Below, piece by piece: positions 36,757 to 46,086 of a stretch of 64,000 nucleotides of DNA. The DNA lies in assembly GCF_902497745.1 (NCBI RefSeq), contig NZ_CABVHJ010000010.1, forward strand, positions 160,861 through 224,860, in the 5' to 3' direction. Both the position numbers and the translations under genes were made by a program. How positions within the stretch are numbered: position 1 is the first letter of the stretch; each line of letters starts with the position of its first letter. Below the pieces are notes generated by a model. It had not been told where the DNA came from and ran no database searches. It worked only from the letters and a program-made list of their open reading frames with translations. The stretch comes from Pseudomonas fluorescens. GTDB taxonomy: Bacteria; Pseudomonadota; Gammaproteobacteria; Pseudomonadales; Pseudomonadaceae.

Positions 36757-37497
36757 TTATTGCGCGTTGAACGCCTGACCATTGATGCCAGTGCTGTCCG
36801 GACCCATCAGGTACAGGTAGACCGGCATGATCTCCTCCGGTGTCGGATTGTTCAGCGGGTTTTCCCCCGGGTAGGCCTGAGCACGCATGCTGGTGCGCGT
36901 ACCGCCGGGGTTGATGCTGTTCGAGCGTACTGGCGCCACACCGTCGACTTCATCGGCCAGGGTTTGCATCAAACCTTCAGTGGCGAACTTCGATACGCCG
37001 TATGCACCCCAATAAGCTCGACCTTTGCGCCCGACGCTGCTGGACGTGAACACCACCGAGGCATCTTGGGACAGCTTGAGCAGCGGCAGCAGAGTGCTGG
37101 TCAGCATGAACATAGCGTTGACGTTGACCTGCATGACGCGCATGAAGTTTTCGCCGGACAACTGCTCGATCGGTGTGCGAGGACCGATGATCGAAGCGTT
37201 GTGCAGCAAACCGTCGAGGTGGCCGAATTCGCTCTCGATCATTGCGGCCAGCTCATCGTACTGATGGGGCAGGGCGGTTTCGAGGTTGAACGGAATCACC
37301 GCCGGCTGAGGGTGGCCTGCCGCTTCGATTTCGTCATAGACCTGCGTCAGATTGGCTTCAGTCTTGCCCAGCAGCAATACCGTAGCGCCATGAGCGGCGT
37401 AGGTTTTCGCGGCGGCCGCGCCGATGCCACGACCGGCACCGGTGACCAGAATGACCCGATCCTTGAGCAATTCGGGACGAGCGGAGTAATCAAACAT
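36757..37497 (-). CDS. YciK-family SDR oxidoreductase
   Basis: 246 residues; ATG 37497 after GAGGTTTTT. MFDYSARPELLKDRVILVTGAGRGIGAAAAK opens the Rossmann fold; HNASIIGPRTPIEQL, TSSSVGRKGRAYWGAYGVSKFA (Ser, Tyr and Lys of the catalytic set) and NPGGTRTSMRAQAYP follow. These match YciK, an NADP-dependent SDR of unknown substrate that in Pseudomonas is linked to mupP and ubiG. Same strand as mupP, with a palindromic repeat between. Confidence 0.92.
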   Translation of the reverse strand: MFDYSARPELLKDRVILVTGAGRGIGAAAAKTYAAHGATVLLLGKTEANLTQVYDEIEAAGHPQPAVIPFNLETALPHQYDELAAMIESEFGHLDGLLHNASIIGPRTPIEQLSGENFMRVMQVNVNAMFMLTSTLLPLLKLSQDASVVFTSSSVGRKGRAYWGAYGVSKFATEGLMQTLADEVDGVAPVRSNSINPGGTRTSMRAQAYPGENPLNNPTPEEIMPVYLYLMGPDSTGINGQAFNAQ

Positions 37498-37523
37498 AAA
37501 AACCTCACAATCCATTAGTAGCT

Positions 37524-37611
37524 AAAAGATCGTCCGAACGCGGCCCGAACCTGCGGCAGCTCCTACAGATAATCACTGTCCTGTAGGAGCCGCCGCAGGC
37601 TGCGATCTTTT
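37524..37611. repeat. Palindromic intergenic repeat (CTGTAGGAGC...GCGATCTTTT type)
   Basis: The outer ends AAAAGATCG and CGATCTTTT are inverted, with inner arms GGCAGCTCCTACAG and CTGTAGGAGCCGCC. This is a third repeat family of the window, known by type from other fluorescent pseudomonads. Confidence 0.75.
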
Positions 37612-37619
37612 GACTTTGA

Positions 37620-38291
37620 TCAGCAACTGCAAAGCGCGCTATCGAGCACCTTGCGCAACTCCGACGGATGATCCACCACCACATCCGCACCCCAGTGCCG
37701 CGGGTTGTCGTCCGGGTGGATGTAGCCGAACGTCACCGCCGCGGTTTTCGTACCGGCATCGCGGCCGGATTCGATATCGCGCAGATCATCGCCCACAAAC
37801 AGCACCGTCGCCGGATCCAGATCAAGCATCTTGCACGCAAGGATCAACGGCTCCGGATCCGGTTTGCTGTTCTTCACATGATCCGGGCAGATCAGCAGTG
37901 CCGAGCGCTCGGCCAGCCCCAATTGCTGCATGATCGGCTCGGCAAAGCGCAGCGGCTTGTTGGTCACCACGCCCCAGATCAGGTTGGCCTTCTCGATGTC
38001 GGCGAGCAGTTCGCCCATGCCGTCGAACAGCTTGCTGTGTACCGCGCAGCCGACCAGATAGCGCTCGAGGAATTCCAGGCGCAGCTCCTCGAAGCCTGGC
38101 GACTCCGGGTCCATCGAGAACGTCACTGCGACCATGGCCTTGGCGCCACCGGAGATCTCGTCGCGGATGTGCTTGTCGTTCATTGGCGGCAAACCACGGT
38201 CAGCGCGCATTGCCTGGCAGATGGCGATGAAGTCCGGCGCCGTGTCGAGCAGGGTGCCGTCCATGTCGAAGAGAACTGCTCTGATGGCCAT
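37620..38291 (-). CDS. mupP: N-acetylmuramic acid 6-phosphate phosphatase MupP (HAD family)
   Basis: 223 residues, ATG 38291. HAD motif I FDMDGTLLDTAPDF (nucleophile Asp in D-x-D), the cap region with GLPPMNDKHIRDEISGG, motif II TNKP, and motif III/IV KPDPEPLILA and VGDDLRDIESGRDAG. Similar proteins were long called phosphoglycolate phosphatase; in Pseudomonas the gene next to ubiG (PA3172) is MupP, which acts in the anabolic recycling of MurNAc that bypasses fosfomycin. Only four bases lie between the ubiG stop and this ATG. Confidence 0.92.
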   Translation of the reverse strand: MAIRAVLFDMDGTLLDTAPDFIAICQAMRADRGLPPMNDKHIRDEISGGAKAMVAVTFSMDPESPGFEELRLEFLERYLVGCAVHSKLFDGMGELLADIEKANLIWGVVTNKPLRFAEPIMQQLGLAERSALLICPDHVKNSKPDPEPLILACKMLDLDPATVLFVGDDLRDIESGRDAGTKTAAVTFGYIHPDDNPRHWGADVVVDHPSELRKVLDSALCSC

Positions 38292-38295
38292 CGGC

Positions 38296-38994
38296 TTATT
38301 CCTCGCGCAGGGTCTGGATCATGTAGTTGACGTCAACGTCGTTGGCCAGCTTGTAGTGCTTGGTCAGCGGGTTGTAGGTCAGGCCGATGATATCCTTGAC
38401 GGTCAGGCCGGCCATGCGGCTCCAGGCGCCGAGCTCGGACGGGCGGATGAATTTCTTGAAGTCATGGGTGCCGCGCGGCAGCAGCTTCATGATGTATTCA
38501 GCGCCGATGATGGCGAACAGGTACGCCTTCGGGTTGCGGTTGATGGTCGAGAAGAACACCTGGCCGCCGGGCTTGACCATGCGGAAGCAGGCGCGGATGA
38601 CCGAGGATGGATCCGGAACGTGCTCGAGCATTTCCAGGCAAGTCACCACGTCGAACTGCTCGGGCATTTCTTCGGCCAGGGCTTCGGCGGTGATCTGGCG
38701 GTATTCGACGCTGACGCCGGATTCCAGCTGATGCAGTTGCGCGACCGCCAGCGGCGCTTCGCCCATGTCGATGCCCATCACGGTGGCGCCACGCTGGGCC
38801 ATGGCTTCGCTGAGAATGCCGCCGCCGCAACCGACGTCGAGGACTTTCTTGCCGGCCAGATTGACACGTTCGTCGATCCAGTTGACCCGCAGCGGGTTGA
38901 TGTCGTGCAACGGTTTGAATTCGCTTTCACGGTCCCACCAGCGATGGGCCAGGGCTTCGAATTTTGCGATTTCGGCGTGATCGACGTTGCTCAT
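38296..38994 (-). CDS. ubiG: Bifunctional ubiquinone biosynthesis O-methyltransferase UbiG
   Basis: 232 residues, ATG 38994. ALAHRWWDRESEFKPLHDINPLRVNWI is diagnostic; SAM motif VLDVGCGGGILSEAMAQRGA and MLEHVPDPSSVIRACFRMVKPGG follow. It performs both O-methylation steps of ubiquinone synthesis. Length fits the family. Confidence 0.96.
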   Translation of the reverse strand: MSNVDHAEIAKFEALAHRWWDRESEFKPLHDINPLRVNWIDERVNLAGKKVLDVGCGGGILSEAMAQRGATVMGIDMGEAPLAVAQLHQLESGVSVEYRQITAEALAEEMPEQFDVVTCLEMLEHVPDPSSVIRACFRMVKPGGQVFFSTINRNPKAYLFAIIGAEYIMKLLPRGTHDFKKFIRPSELGAWSRMAGLTVKDIIGLTYNPLTKHYKLANDVDVNYMIQTLREE

Positions 38995-39009
38995 GTTAAA
39001 TCCTCTGAA

Positions 39010-39048
39010 ACTTGAAAAAAGGCTGTAGCCCCGGCATTTGCGCCGGGG
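39010..39048 (-). terminator. Possible terminator after mtaD
   Basis: On the minus strand CCCCGGC-GCAAAT-GCCGGGG is followed after 8 bases by TTTTTT. The distance of the T run from the stem makes it weaker than the others. Confidence 0.45.
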
Positions 39049-39051
39049 TGT

Positions 39052-40386
39052 TTACGATTCGGTGTGTCCGCTGATGCGCTGGCCCCAGGCTCGGGCGGTG
39101 GTGCCCAGTTGCTCTTCGTCCAATCGCGTCAGGCGGCGGTCTTCGAGCAGTTGCTTGCCGGCGACCCACAGATGTTTCACGCAGTCGCGACCAGTGGCAT
39201 AGATAAGCTGCGAAACCGGGTCATACACCGGTTGTTGCGCCAGGCCGGACAGGTCGAAAGCGACGATGTCGGCGGCTTTGCCGATTTCCAGTGAGCCGAC
39301 CTGCGCTTCGATCCCCAGTGCGCGCGCGCCATTCAATGTGGCCATGCGCAGCGCCCTATGGGCGTCCAGCGCGGTTGCGGAGCCGGCGACGGCTTTGGCC
39401 AGCAGGGCAGCGGTGCGGGTTTCGCCCAGCAGGTCCAGATCGTTATTGCTGGCAGCGCCATCGGTGCCAACGGCTACGTTGACGCCAGCCTGCCACAAAC
39501 GCTCAACCGGGCAGAAGCCGCTGGCCAGCTTGAGGTTGGATTCCGGGCAGTGGATCACGCTGGTGTTGCTTTCTACCAGCAACGCCAGGTCGTCATCGCT
39601 GATCTGGGTCATGTGCACGGCCTGGAAGCGCGGGCCGAGCAGGCCGAGACGACCAAGGCGAGCGAGCGGACGTTCGCCGTGTTGCTCCAGTGCTTGCTGG
39701 ACTTCGAACGCCGTTTCGTGGACATGCATGTGGATCGCTGCGTCCAGCTCCTCGGCAATCACGCGGATTTTCTCGAGATTCTCGTCGCCGACGGTGTACG
39801 GTGCATGAGGGCCGAACGTGATCTTGATGCGGTCGTGATGCTTCAGGTCGCCGAACAGCTCGACACCCTGACGAATGGCTTCATCGGCGCTCGCGGCGCC
39901 GGGAATCGGAAAGTCGAGGATCGGAATCGCGATCTGCGCGCGAATGCCACTGTTGTGCACGCGCTCGCTGGCGACTTTCGGGAAGAAATACATGTCCGAA
40001 AAACAGGTGATGCCACCCTTGATCTGCTCGGCGATGGCCAGATCGGTGCCATCACGGACAAAATCTTCGCTGACCCATTTCGCTTCGGCCGGCCAGATGT
40101 GGTTTTCCAGCCAGGTCATCAGTGGCAGATCGTCGGCCAGCCCACGGAACAGGGTCATCGCCGCGTGGCCGTGGGCATTGATCAGGCCGGGGGCGAGTAG
40201 CACATCCGGCAGTTCGCGAACTTCAGTGGCGTTACACTTCAATGCTTCGGCGCGCGGGCCGATAAACACGATGCGACCGTCGCGGATGCCCAGGCCGTGC
40301 TCTTTGAGCACAACGCCTGCAGGTTCGACGGGTACCAGCCAGGTCGGCAGCAATAATAAGTCGAGCGCAATGGCAGGTTTCGGCAT
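39052..40386 (-). CDS. mtaD: 5'-methylthioadenosine/S-adenosylhomocysteine deaminase (TRZ/ATZ family)
   Basis: 444 residues from ATG 40386. Amidohydrolase features: PGLINAHGHAAMTLFRGLADDLPL (HxH metal motif), ITCFSDMYFFP, HMHVHETAFEV, HCPESNLKLASG and GTDGAASNNDLDLLGE. Chlorohydrolase-like TRZ/ATZ proteins include MTA/SAH deaminase. The gene next to it, mtnA, and the matching order in P. aeruginosa (PA3170, PA3169) point to methylthioadenosine deamination for methionine salvage. Divergent from mtnA across 108 bases. Confidence 0.88.
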   Translation of the reverse strand: MPKPAIALDLLLLPTWLVPVEPAGVVLKEHGLGIRDGRIVFIGPRAEALKCNATEVRELPDVLLAPGLINAHGHAAMTLFRGLADDLPLMTWLENHIWPAEAKWVSEDFVRDGTDLAIAEQIKGGITCFSDMYFFPKVASERVHNSGIRAQIAIPILDFPIPGAASADEAIRQGVELFGDLKHHDRIKITFGPHAPYTVGDENLEKIRVIAEELDAAIHMHVHETAFEVQQALEQHGERPLARLGRLGLLGPRFQAVHMTQISDDDLALLVESNTSVIHCPESNLKLASGFCPVERLWQAGVNVAVGTDGAASNNDLDLLGETRTAALLAKAVAGSATALDAHRALRMATLNGARALGIEAQVGSLEIGKAADIVAFDLSGLAQQPVYDPVSQLIYATGRDCVKHLWVAGKQLLEDRRLTRLDEEQLGTTARAWGQRISGHTES

Positions 40387-40455
40387 CGAGGGTCGGTTCC
40401 AGTGCTTTTGTAAAGGATGGCGAAGTATACCCGAGCGTCTTCGCGGGGGGATCGC

Positions 40456-40461
40456 TATAAT
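40456..40461 (+). promoter_or_regulatory. Candidate -10 box of mtnA
   Basis: A perfect TATAAT hexamer lies 33 bases before the mtnA start. No good -35 hexamer was found at 16-18 bases upstream, so the assignment is tentative. Confidence 0.35.
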
Positions 40462-40494
40462 CGGCGGCTTTTGTTCATGAGTGCGGGGTGTAGG

Positions 40495-41571
40495 ATGCGC
40501 GATCGACTGTTGGCTGCGGAAAAAGTGAAGGCCATCGATTGGCGTGACGGCGCGCTGCACCTGCTGGATCAGCGTATTTTGCCGTTCGAGGAAACCTGGA
40601 TCGCCTACACCAGCGCCGCTGGCGTGGCTGAAGCGATTCGCTCGATGGTGGTGCGTGGCGCGCCGGCCATTGGCATCAGTTCGGCGTATGGCGTCGTCCT
40701 CGCGGCCCGTGCGCGGATCGCCGAAGGTGGCGACTGGTACGCGGCGCTGGAAGAGGATTTTGCCTTGCTGGCCGATTCCCGTCCGACGGCGGTCAATCTG
40801 TTCTGGGCGCTCGGTCGCATGCACGATCGCCTCGATCGCCTGAAAGAGAATGCCGATCCGCTGGCGGCACTGGAGGCCGAAGCCATCGCCATCCACGAAA
40901 GCGACCGTGAAGCCAACCTGACCATGGCGCAGCTTGGTGTTGATCTGATCCGCAAGCATCAGGGCAATGCTCAGGCGATTTTGACCCACTGCAATACTGG
41001 CGCGCTGGCCACCGGTGGTTTCGGCACGGCGCTGGGGGTGATTCGCGCAGCCTTTATTGAAGGCATGGTCGAGCGCGTTTACGCCGATGAAACCCGGCCG
41101 TGGCTGCAGGGCTCACGTCTGACTGCGTGGGAACTGGCCAACGAAGGCATTCCGGTGACCCTGAATGCCGACTCCGCCGCTGCGCACATCATGAAAACCA
41201 AGGGGGTGACCTGGGTGATCGTCGGCGCTGACCGCATCACCGCCAACGGTGACGTGGCGAACAAGATCGGCACCTATCAACTGGCGGTCAACGCCATGCA
41301 CCACGGCGTGCGCTTCATGGTGGTGGCGCCAAGTTCGACCATCGATATGAACCTGGCCAGCGGTGACGATATTCCGATCGAGGAGCGTGACGGCGCCGAG
41401 TTGCTGGAAGTCGGCGGCAAGCGCGTCGGCGCCGATGTTGAGGCGTTCAACCCGGTGTTTGACGTGACCCCGGCGGACCTGATCGACGCGATCGTCACCG
41501 AAAAGGGCATCGTCGAGCGCCCGGACACCGCGAAAATGGCCCAGTTGATGTGCCGCAAGCGCCTGCATTGA
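40495..41571 (+). CDS. mtnA: S-methyl-5-thioribose-1-phosphate isomerase
   Basis: 358 residues from ATG 40495; the longer frame before it adds nothing conserved. MRDRLLAAEKVKAIDWRDGAL, RGAPAIGISSAYGVVL, THCNTGALATGGFGTALG, YADETRPWLQGSRLTAWEL and VGADRITANGDVANKIGTYQLA are typical, including catalytic Cys and Asp of the MtnA/eIF2B-like fold. Converts MTR-1-P to MTRu-1-P in the methionine salvage route fed by the divergent deaminase. Confidence 0.95.
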   Translation: MRDRLLAAEKVKAIDWRDGALHLLDQRILPFEETWIAYTSAAGVAEAIRSMVVRGAPAIGISSAYGVVLAARARIAEGGDWYAALEEDFALLADSRPTAVNLFWALGRMHDRLDRLKENADPLAALEAEAIAIHESDREANLTMAQLGVDLIRKHQGNAQAILTHCNTGALATGGFGTALGVIRAAFIEGMVERVYADETRPWLQGSRLTAWELANEGIPVTLNADSAAAHIMKTKGVTWVIVGADRITANGDVANKIGTYQLAVNAMHHGVRFMVVAPSSTIDMNLASGDDIPIEERDGAELLEVGGKRVGADVEAFNPVFDVTPADLIDAIVTEKGIVERPDTAKMAQLMCRKRLH

Positions 41572-41994
41572 TTGGCTTGATGTCTGCGTCGTCCTCTTCG
41601 CGAGCAGGCTCGCTCCCACAGATTTTGTGATCACCACAGAACAATGTGGGAGCGAGCCTGCTCGCGAAGGGGCCTTAAAAGTCAATAAACATCCCCAAAC
41701 CAAGCCTAAAATCTGCATTCAAAGAAGCTCTGAGCTTCTCTCGTCCCCGTTAAGCCTGTCACCGGTCAACTAACTATGCTCCATGCGCATCAGGGGGATA
41801 GGTGCGTGGCGGCCTTTGTGATAACATCCGGCGTTTTCCGAGGCAGCTCCACGGAGCTGTCTTTACTGCGCAAATCCGCGATCCAATGTTGATTTGTCGT
41901 AAGTCGGCGCATGGCACTCGGCCTGCCCCGACGAGCTTCGTTGCTCCCACATGGATATGACGAAGTTTCACCAGAAAAAGGAATCAGGCTTCTC
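41572..41994 (+). other. 423-base region between mtnA and gyrA: REPIN plus gyrA leader
   Basis: After a REPIN (41597-41668) comes the gyrA promoter/leader. TGTGATAAC at 41817-41825 could be an extended -10 box. A small hairpin CAGCTC-CACG-GAGCTG occupies 41844-41859 in the probable 5' leader. No ORF of substance. Confidence 0.45.
41597..41668. repeat. REPIN
   Basis: Inverted pair of REP sequences about 24 bases apart, downstream of mtnA. Confidence 0.92.
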
Positions 41995-44769
41995 ATGGGC
42001 GAACTGGCCAAAGAAATCCTCCCGGTCAATATCGAAGACGAGCTGAAACAGTCCTACCTCGACTACGCGATGAGCGTGATCGTCGGCCGTGCACTGCCGG
42101 ATGCGCGCGATGGCCTCAAGCCCGTGCACCGTCGCGTACTGTTCGCGATGAGCGAGCTGGGCAACGACTTCAACAAGCCGTACAAGAAATCTGCCCGTGT
42201 TGTCGGCGACGTGATCGGTAAGTATCACCCGCACGGTGATACTGCGGTGTACGACACCATCGTTCGTATGGCTCAGCCTTTCTCCCTGCGCTACCTGCTG
42301 GTAGACGGTCAGGGCAACTTCGGTTCGGTCGACGGCGACAACGCTGCGGCCATGCGATACACCGAAGTGCGCATGACCAAGCTGGCGCACGAGCTGCTGG
42401 CCGACCTGCACAAAGAAACCGTGGACTGGGTGCCGAACTACGACGGCACCGAAATGATCCCGGCGGTCATGCCGACCCGTATCCCCAACCTGCTGGTCAA
42501 CGGCTCCAGCGGTATCGCCGTGGGCATGGCGACCAACATTCCGCCGCACAACCTCGGTGAAGTCATCGACGGTTGCCTGGCGCTCATCGACAACCCTGAG
42601 CTGACCGTCGATGAACTGATGCAATACATCCCCGGTCCGGACTTTCCGACCGCCGCGATCATCAACGGTCGCGCCGGCATCATCGAAGCCTACCGCACCG
42701 GTCGCGGGCGTATTTACATGCGTGCGCGTTCTATCATTGAAGACATCGACAAGGTCGGTGGCCGTCAGCAGATCGTCATCACCGAACTCCCTTACCAGCT
42801 GAACAAGGCGCGTCTGATCGAGAAGATCGCCGAGCTGGTCAAAGAGAAGAAGCTGGAAGGCATCACCGAACTGCGCGACGAGTCCGACAAAGACGGTATG
42901 CGCGTCGTGATCGAACTGCGTCGCGGCGAAGTGCCTGAGGTGATCCTCAACAACCTCTACGCCCAGACCCAACTGCAATCGGTATTCGGCATCAACATCG
43001 TTGCGCTGATCGACGGCCGCCCACGCATCCTGAACCTCAAGGATCTGCTGGAAGCCTTCGTCCGTCACCGTCGCGAAGTGGTTACCCGCCGTACCGTGTT
43101 CGAACTGCGCAAGGCGCGCGAGCGCGGGCACATTCTCGAAGGTCAGGCCGTTGCCCTTTCGAACATCGACCCGGTAATTGCCCTGATCAAGGCTTCGCCG
43201 ACGCCGTCGGAAGCAAAAGAAGCACTGGTCAGCACGCCGTGGGAATCCTCGGCGGTGGTGGCGATGGTTGAGCGTGCCGGTGCCGATTCGTGCCGTCCGG
43301 AAAACCTCGACCCGCAATACGGTCTGCGCGAAGGCAAGTACTTCCTGTCGCCAGAACAGGCGCAAGCCATTCTGGAACTGCGTCTGCACCGTCTGACCGG
43401 TCTGGAACACGAAAAACTGCTGGCCGAGTATCAAGAGATCCTCAACCAGATCGGCGAGCTGATCCGCATTCTCAACAGCGCCGTGCGCCTGATGGAAGTG
43501 ATCCGCGAAGAGCTGGAAGTGATCCGCGCCGAATACGGCGATCAGCGTCGCACCGAAATTCTCGATGCCCGTCTCGACCTGACCCTGGGTGACATGATCC
43601 CGGAAGAAGAGCGCGTCGTGACCATCTCCCACGGTGGCTATGCCAAGACCCAGCCATTGGCTGCGTACCAGGCTCAGCGTCGTGGCGGTAAAGGCAAATC
43701 GGCCACCGGCGTCAAGGATGAGGATTACATCGCTCACCTGCTGGTTGCCAACAGCCACACCACGCTGCTGCTGTTCTCCAGCAAGGGCAAGGTGTACTGG
43801 CTCAAGACCTACGAGATTCCGGAAGCGTCCCGCGCCGCCCGTGGTCGTCCGCTGGTCAACCTGTTGCCGTTGAGCGAGGGTGAATACATCACCACCATGC
43901 TGCCGGTCGATCTCGAAGCCATGAAGCGTCAGGCTGATGAAGAAGAAGCCGAAGGCGCTGAAGCTGATGTAGAAGAGATCGAAAACAGCAACGAGACTGA
44001 TGAAGAGCGTCGCGCTCGCATCAAAGCTGCTGACCGCAAGAAAGCACCGTTCATCTTCATGTCGACCGCCAACGGTACCGTGAAGAAGACTCCGCTGGTG
44101 GCTTTCAGCCGTCAGCGCAGCGTGGGTCTGATCGCGCTGGAGCTGGACGAAGGCGACATCCTGATCTCTGCTGCCATCACCGATGGCGAACAGGAAATCA
44201 TGCTGTTCTCCGACGGCGGCAAGGTCACTCGCTTCAAGGAATCCGAAGTTCGCGCCATGGGCCGTACCGCCCGCGGTGTGCGTGGTATGCGTCTGCCGGA
44301 AGGGCAGAAGCTGATCTCCATGCTGATTCCGGAAGAAGGCAGCGAGATTCTCACCGCTTCCGAGCGCGGCTACGGCAAGCGCACGGCCATCACCGAGTTC
44401 CCTGAATACAAGCGTGGCGGTCAGGGCGTTATCGCCATGGTCAGCAACGAGCGTAACGGCCGTCTGGTCGGCGCGGTTCAGGTGCAGGATGGTGAAGAAA
44501 TCATGCTGATCTCCGATCAGGGCACTCTGGTGCGTACCCGTGTCGACGAAGTGTCGAGCCTGGGCCGTAACACTCAGGGCGTGACGCTGATCAAGCTGGC
44601 CAAGGATGAAACCCTGGTCGGGCTGGAGCGGGTTCAGGAGCCTTCGGAAGTTGAAGGTGAAGAGCTTGAAGGTGAAGAGGGCGAGGAATTCGAAGGCAGC
44701 GTCGTGATCGACGATGCTGGCGAAGACCAGCAACTCGACGCCGCAGCAGACGAAGAACCGCAAGAATAA
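41995..44769 (+). CDS. gyrA: DNA gyrase subunit A
   Basis: 924 residues, ATG 41995. MGELAKEILPVNIEDELKQS opens the protein; the catalytic Tyr122 is in AAAMRYTEVRM, and the quinolone-determining region reads HPHGDTAVYDTIVRM with Thr83 and Asp87, the wild-type state for Pseudomonas. The C-terminal domain has the six beta-propeller blades and an acidic, Glu-rich insertion (~residues 642-672, EEEAEGAEADVEEIE) and tail. First gene upstream of serC; a terminator and REPIN separate the two. Confidence 0.98.
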   Translation: MGELAKEILPVNIEDELKQSYLDYAMSVIVGRALPDARDGLKPVHRRVLFAMSELGNDFNKPYKKSARVVGDVIGKYHPHGDTAVYDTIVRMAQPFSLRYLLVDGQGNFGSVDGDNAAAMRYTEVRMTKLAHELLADLHKETVDWVPNYDGTEMIPAVMPTRIPNLLVNGSSGIAVGMATNIPPHNLGEVIDGCLALIDNPELTVDELMQYIPGPDFPTAAIINGRAGIIEAYRTGRGRIYMRARSIIEDIDKVGGRQQIVITELPYQLNKARLIEKIAELVKEKKLEGITELRDESDKDGMRVVIELRRGEVPEVILNNLYAQTQLQSVFGINIVALIDGRPRILNLKDLLEAFVRHRREVVTRRTVFELRKARERGHILEGQAVALSNIDPVIALIKASPTPSEAKEALVSTPWESSAVVAMVERAGADSCRPENLDPQYGLREGKYFLSPEQAQAILELRLHRLTGLEHEKLLAEYQEILNQIGELIRILNSAVRLMEVIREELEVIRAEYGDQRRTEILDARLDLTLGDMIPEEERVVTISHGGYAKTQPLAAYQAQRRGGKGKSATGVKDEDYIAHLLVANSHTTLLLFSSKGKVYWLKTYEIPEASRAARGRPLVNLLPLSEGEYITTMLPVDLEAMKRQADEEEAEGAEADVEEIENSNETDEERRARIKAADRKKAPFIFMSTANGTVKKTPLVAFSRQRSVGLIALELDEGDILISAAITDGEQEIMLFSDGGKVTRFKESEVRAMGRTARGVRGMRLPEGQKLISMLIPEEGSEILTASERGYGKRTAITEFPEYKRGGQGVIAMVSNERNGRLVGAVQVQDGEEIMLISDQGTLVRTRVDEVSSLGRNTQGVTLIKLAKDETLVGLERVQEPSEVEGEELEGEEGEEFEGSVVIDDAGEDQQLDAAADEEPQE

Positions 44770-44780
44770 GCGGACAAACG

Positions 44781-44808
44781 AGGGGGCGGATGAGAATTCG
44801 CCCCCTTG
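44781..44808 (+). terminator. Intrinsic terminator after gyrA
   Basis: GGGGGCG-GATGAGAATT-CGCCCCC followed by TTGTTATTTG, beginning 12 bases after the stop codon. Confidence 0.8.
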
Positions 44809-44849
44809 TTATTTGTCCGGTATGAAATTTCGACATCATGGATATCCCC

Positions 44850-44937
44850 TGTGGGAGCGAGCCTGCTCGCGAATGCAGGCGCTGCGGTACCTCTGACGCA
44901 CCGCGGTGATGCATTCGCGAGCAGGCTCGCTCCCACA
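44850..44937. repeat. REPIN
   Basis: TGTGGGAGCGAGCC...GCGAATGC, then inverted GCATTCGCG...CTCCCACA; the longest-armed of the six REPINs, between gyrA and serC. Confidence 0.92.
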
Positions 44938-45000
44938 GGGCCGTGTTGATCGGTAGTGTGATTTATTGCGTGATACCACCAAATCAGAGCGAGATTGGAT

Positions 45001-46086
45001 GTGAGCAAGCGAGCCTATAACTTCTGCGCCGGTCCTGCGGCGCTTCCTGAAGCTGTCCTGCAACGTGCCCAGGGTGAACTCCTTGATTGGCATGGCAAGG
45101 GTCTGTCGGTCATGGAAATGAGCCATCGCAGCGATGAGTTCGTGTCCATTGCCACCCAGGCCGAGCAGGATCTGCGTGACCTGCTGAATATCCCGTCGAA
45201 CTATAAAGTGCTGTTTCTGCAAGGTGGCGCCAGCCAGCAATTTGCGCAGATCCCACTGAACCTGCTGCCTGAAGGCGGCTCTGCTGACTATATCGACACA
45301 GGTATCTGGTCGCAGAAAGCCATTGAAGAAGCTTCGCGCTACGGCCACGTCAACGTCGCCGCCACTGCCAAGCCTTACGACTATTTCGCCATTCCGGGCC
45401 AGAACGAGTGGAACCTGTCGAAAGACGCCGCTTACGTTCACTACGCGCCTAACGAAACCATCGGCGGTCTGGAATTCCAGTGGATTCCTGAAGTCGGTGA
45501 TGTACCGCTGGTGGCCGACATGTCTTCGGACATCCTCTCGCGCCCGGTCGATATCTCGCGTTTTGGCATGATTTACGCCGGCGCACAGAAGAACATCGGC
45601 CCGAGCGGTATTGTGGTCAACATCATCCGCGAAGACCTGCTCGGCAAGGCGCGCGCGCTGTGCCCGACCATGCTCAACTACAAAGTCGCGGCCGATAACG
45701 GCTCGATGTACAACACCCCGCCGACTCTGGCCTGGTACCTGTCCGGTCTGGTGTTCCAGTGGCTGAAAGAGCAGGGTGGCGTTGAAGCGATCGCCAAGCT
45801 CAACGACGTCAAACAGCGCACGCTGTACGACTTCATCGACGCCAGTGGCCTCTACAGCAACCCGATCAATAAGTCGGATCGCTCGTGGATGAACGTGCCG
45901 TTCCGTCTGGCTGACGATCGTCTGGACAAGCCATTCCTGGTCGGTGCTGACGAGCGTGGTCTGCTCAATCTGAAGGGCCACCGCTCCGTGGGCGGCATGC
46001 GCGCCTCCATCTACAACGCCGTCGACATCACTGCGGTTAACGCGCTGGTGGCGTACATGGCTGAATTCGAGAAGGAACACGGCTGA
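45001..46086 (+). CDS. serC: Phosphoserine aminotransferase
   Basis: 361 residues from GTG 45001 (MSKRAYNFCAGPAALPEAVL), the usual length for Pseudomonas SerC; TTG 44995 would add two. Typical blocks: FLQGGASQQFAQIP, the PLP lysine in IYAGAQKNIGPSG and NTPPTLAWYLSGLVFQWL. Catalyses the transamination step of serine synthesis and also serves vitamin B6 synthesis. Its TGA overlaps pheA's ATG (ATGA). Confidence 0.97.
   Translation: MSKRAYNFCAGPAALPEAVLQRAQGELLDWHGKGLSVMEMSHRSDEFVSIATQAEQDLRDLLNIPSNYKVLFLQGGASQQFAQIPLNLLPEGGSADYIDTGIWSQKAIEEASRYGHVNVAATAKPYDYFAIPGQNEWNLSKDAAYVHYAPNETIGGLEFQWIPEVGDVPLVADMSSDILSRPVDISRFGMIYAGAQKNIGPSGIVVNIIREDLLGKARALCPTMLNYKVAADNGSMYNTPPTLAWYLSGLVFQWLKEQGGVEAIAKLNDVKQRTLYDFIDASGLYSNPINKSDRSWMNVPFRLADDRLDKPFLVGADERGLLNLKGHRSVGGMRASIYNAVDITAVNALVAYMAEFEKEHG

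Noticed and set aside
41968..44763. Minus-strand open frame of 931 codons opposite gyrA
   Set aside because: Antisense shadow of the strongly biased gyrA codons; no motif or ribosome-binding site.
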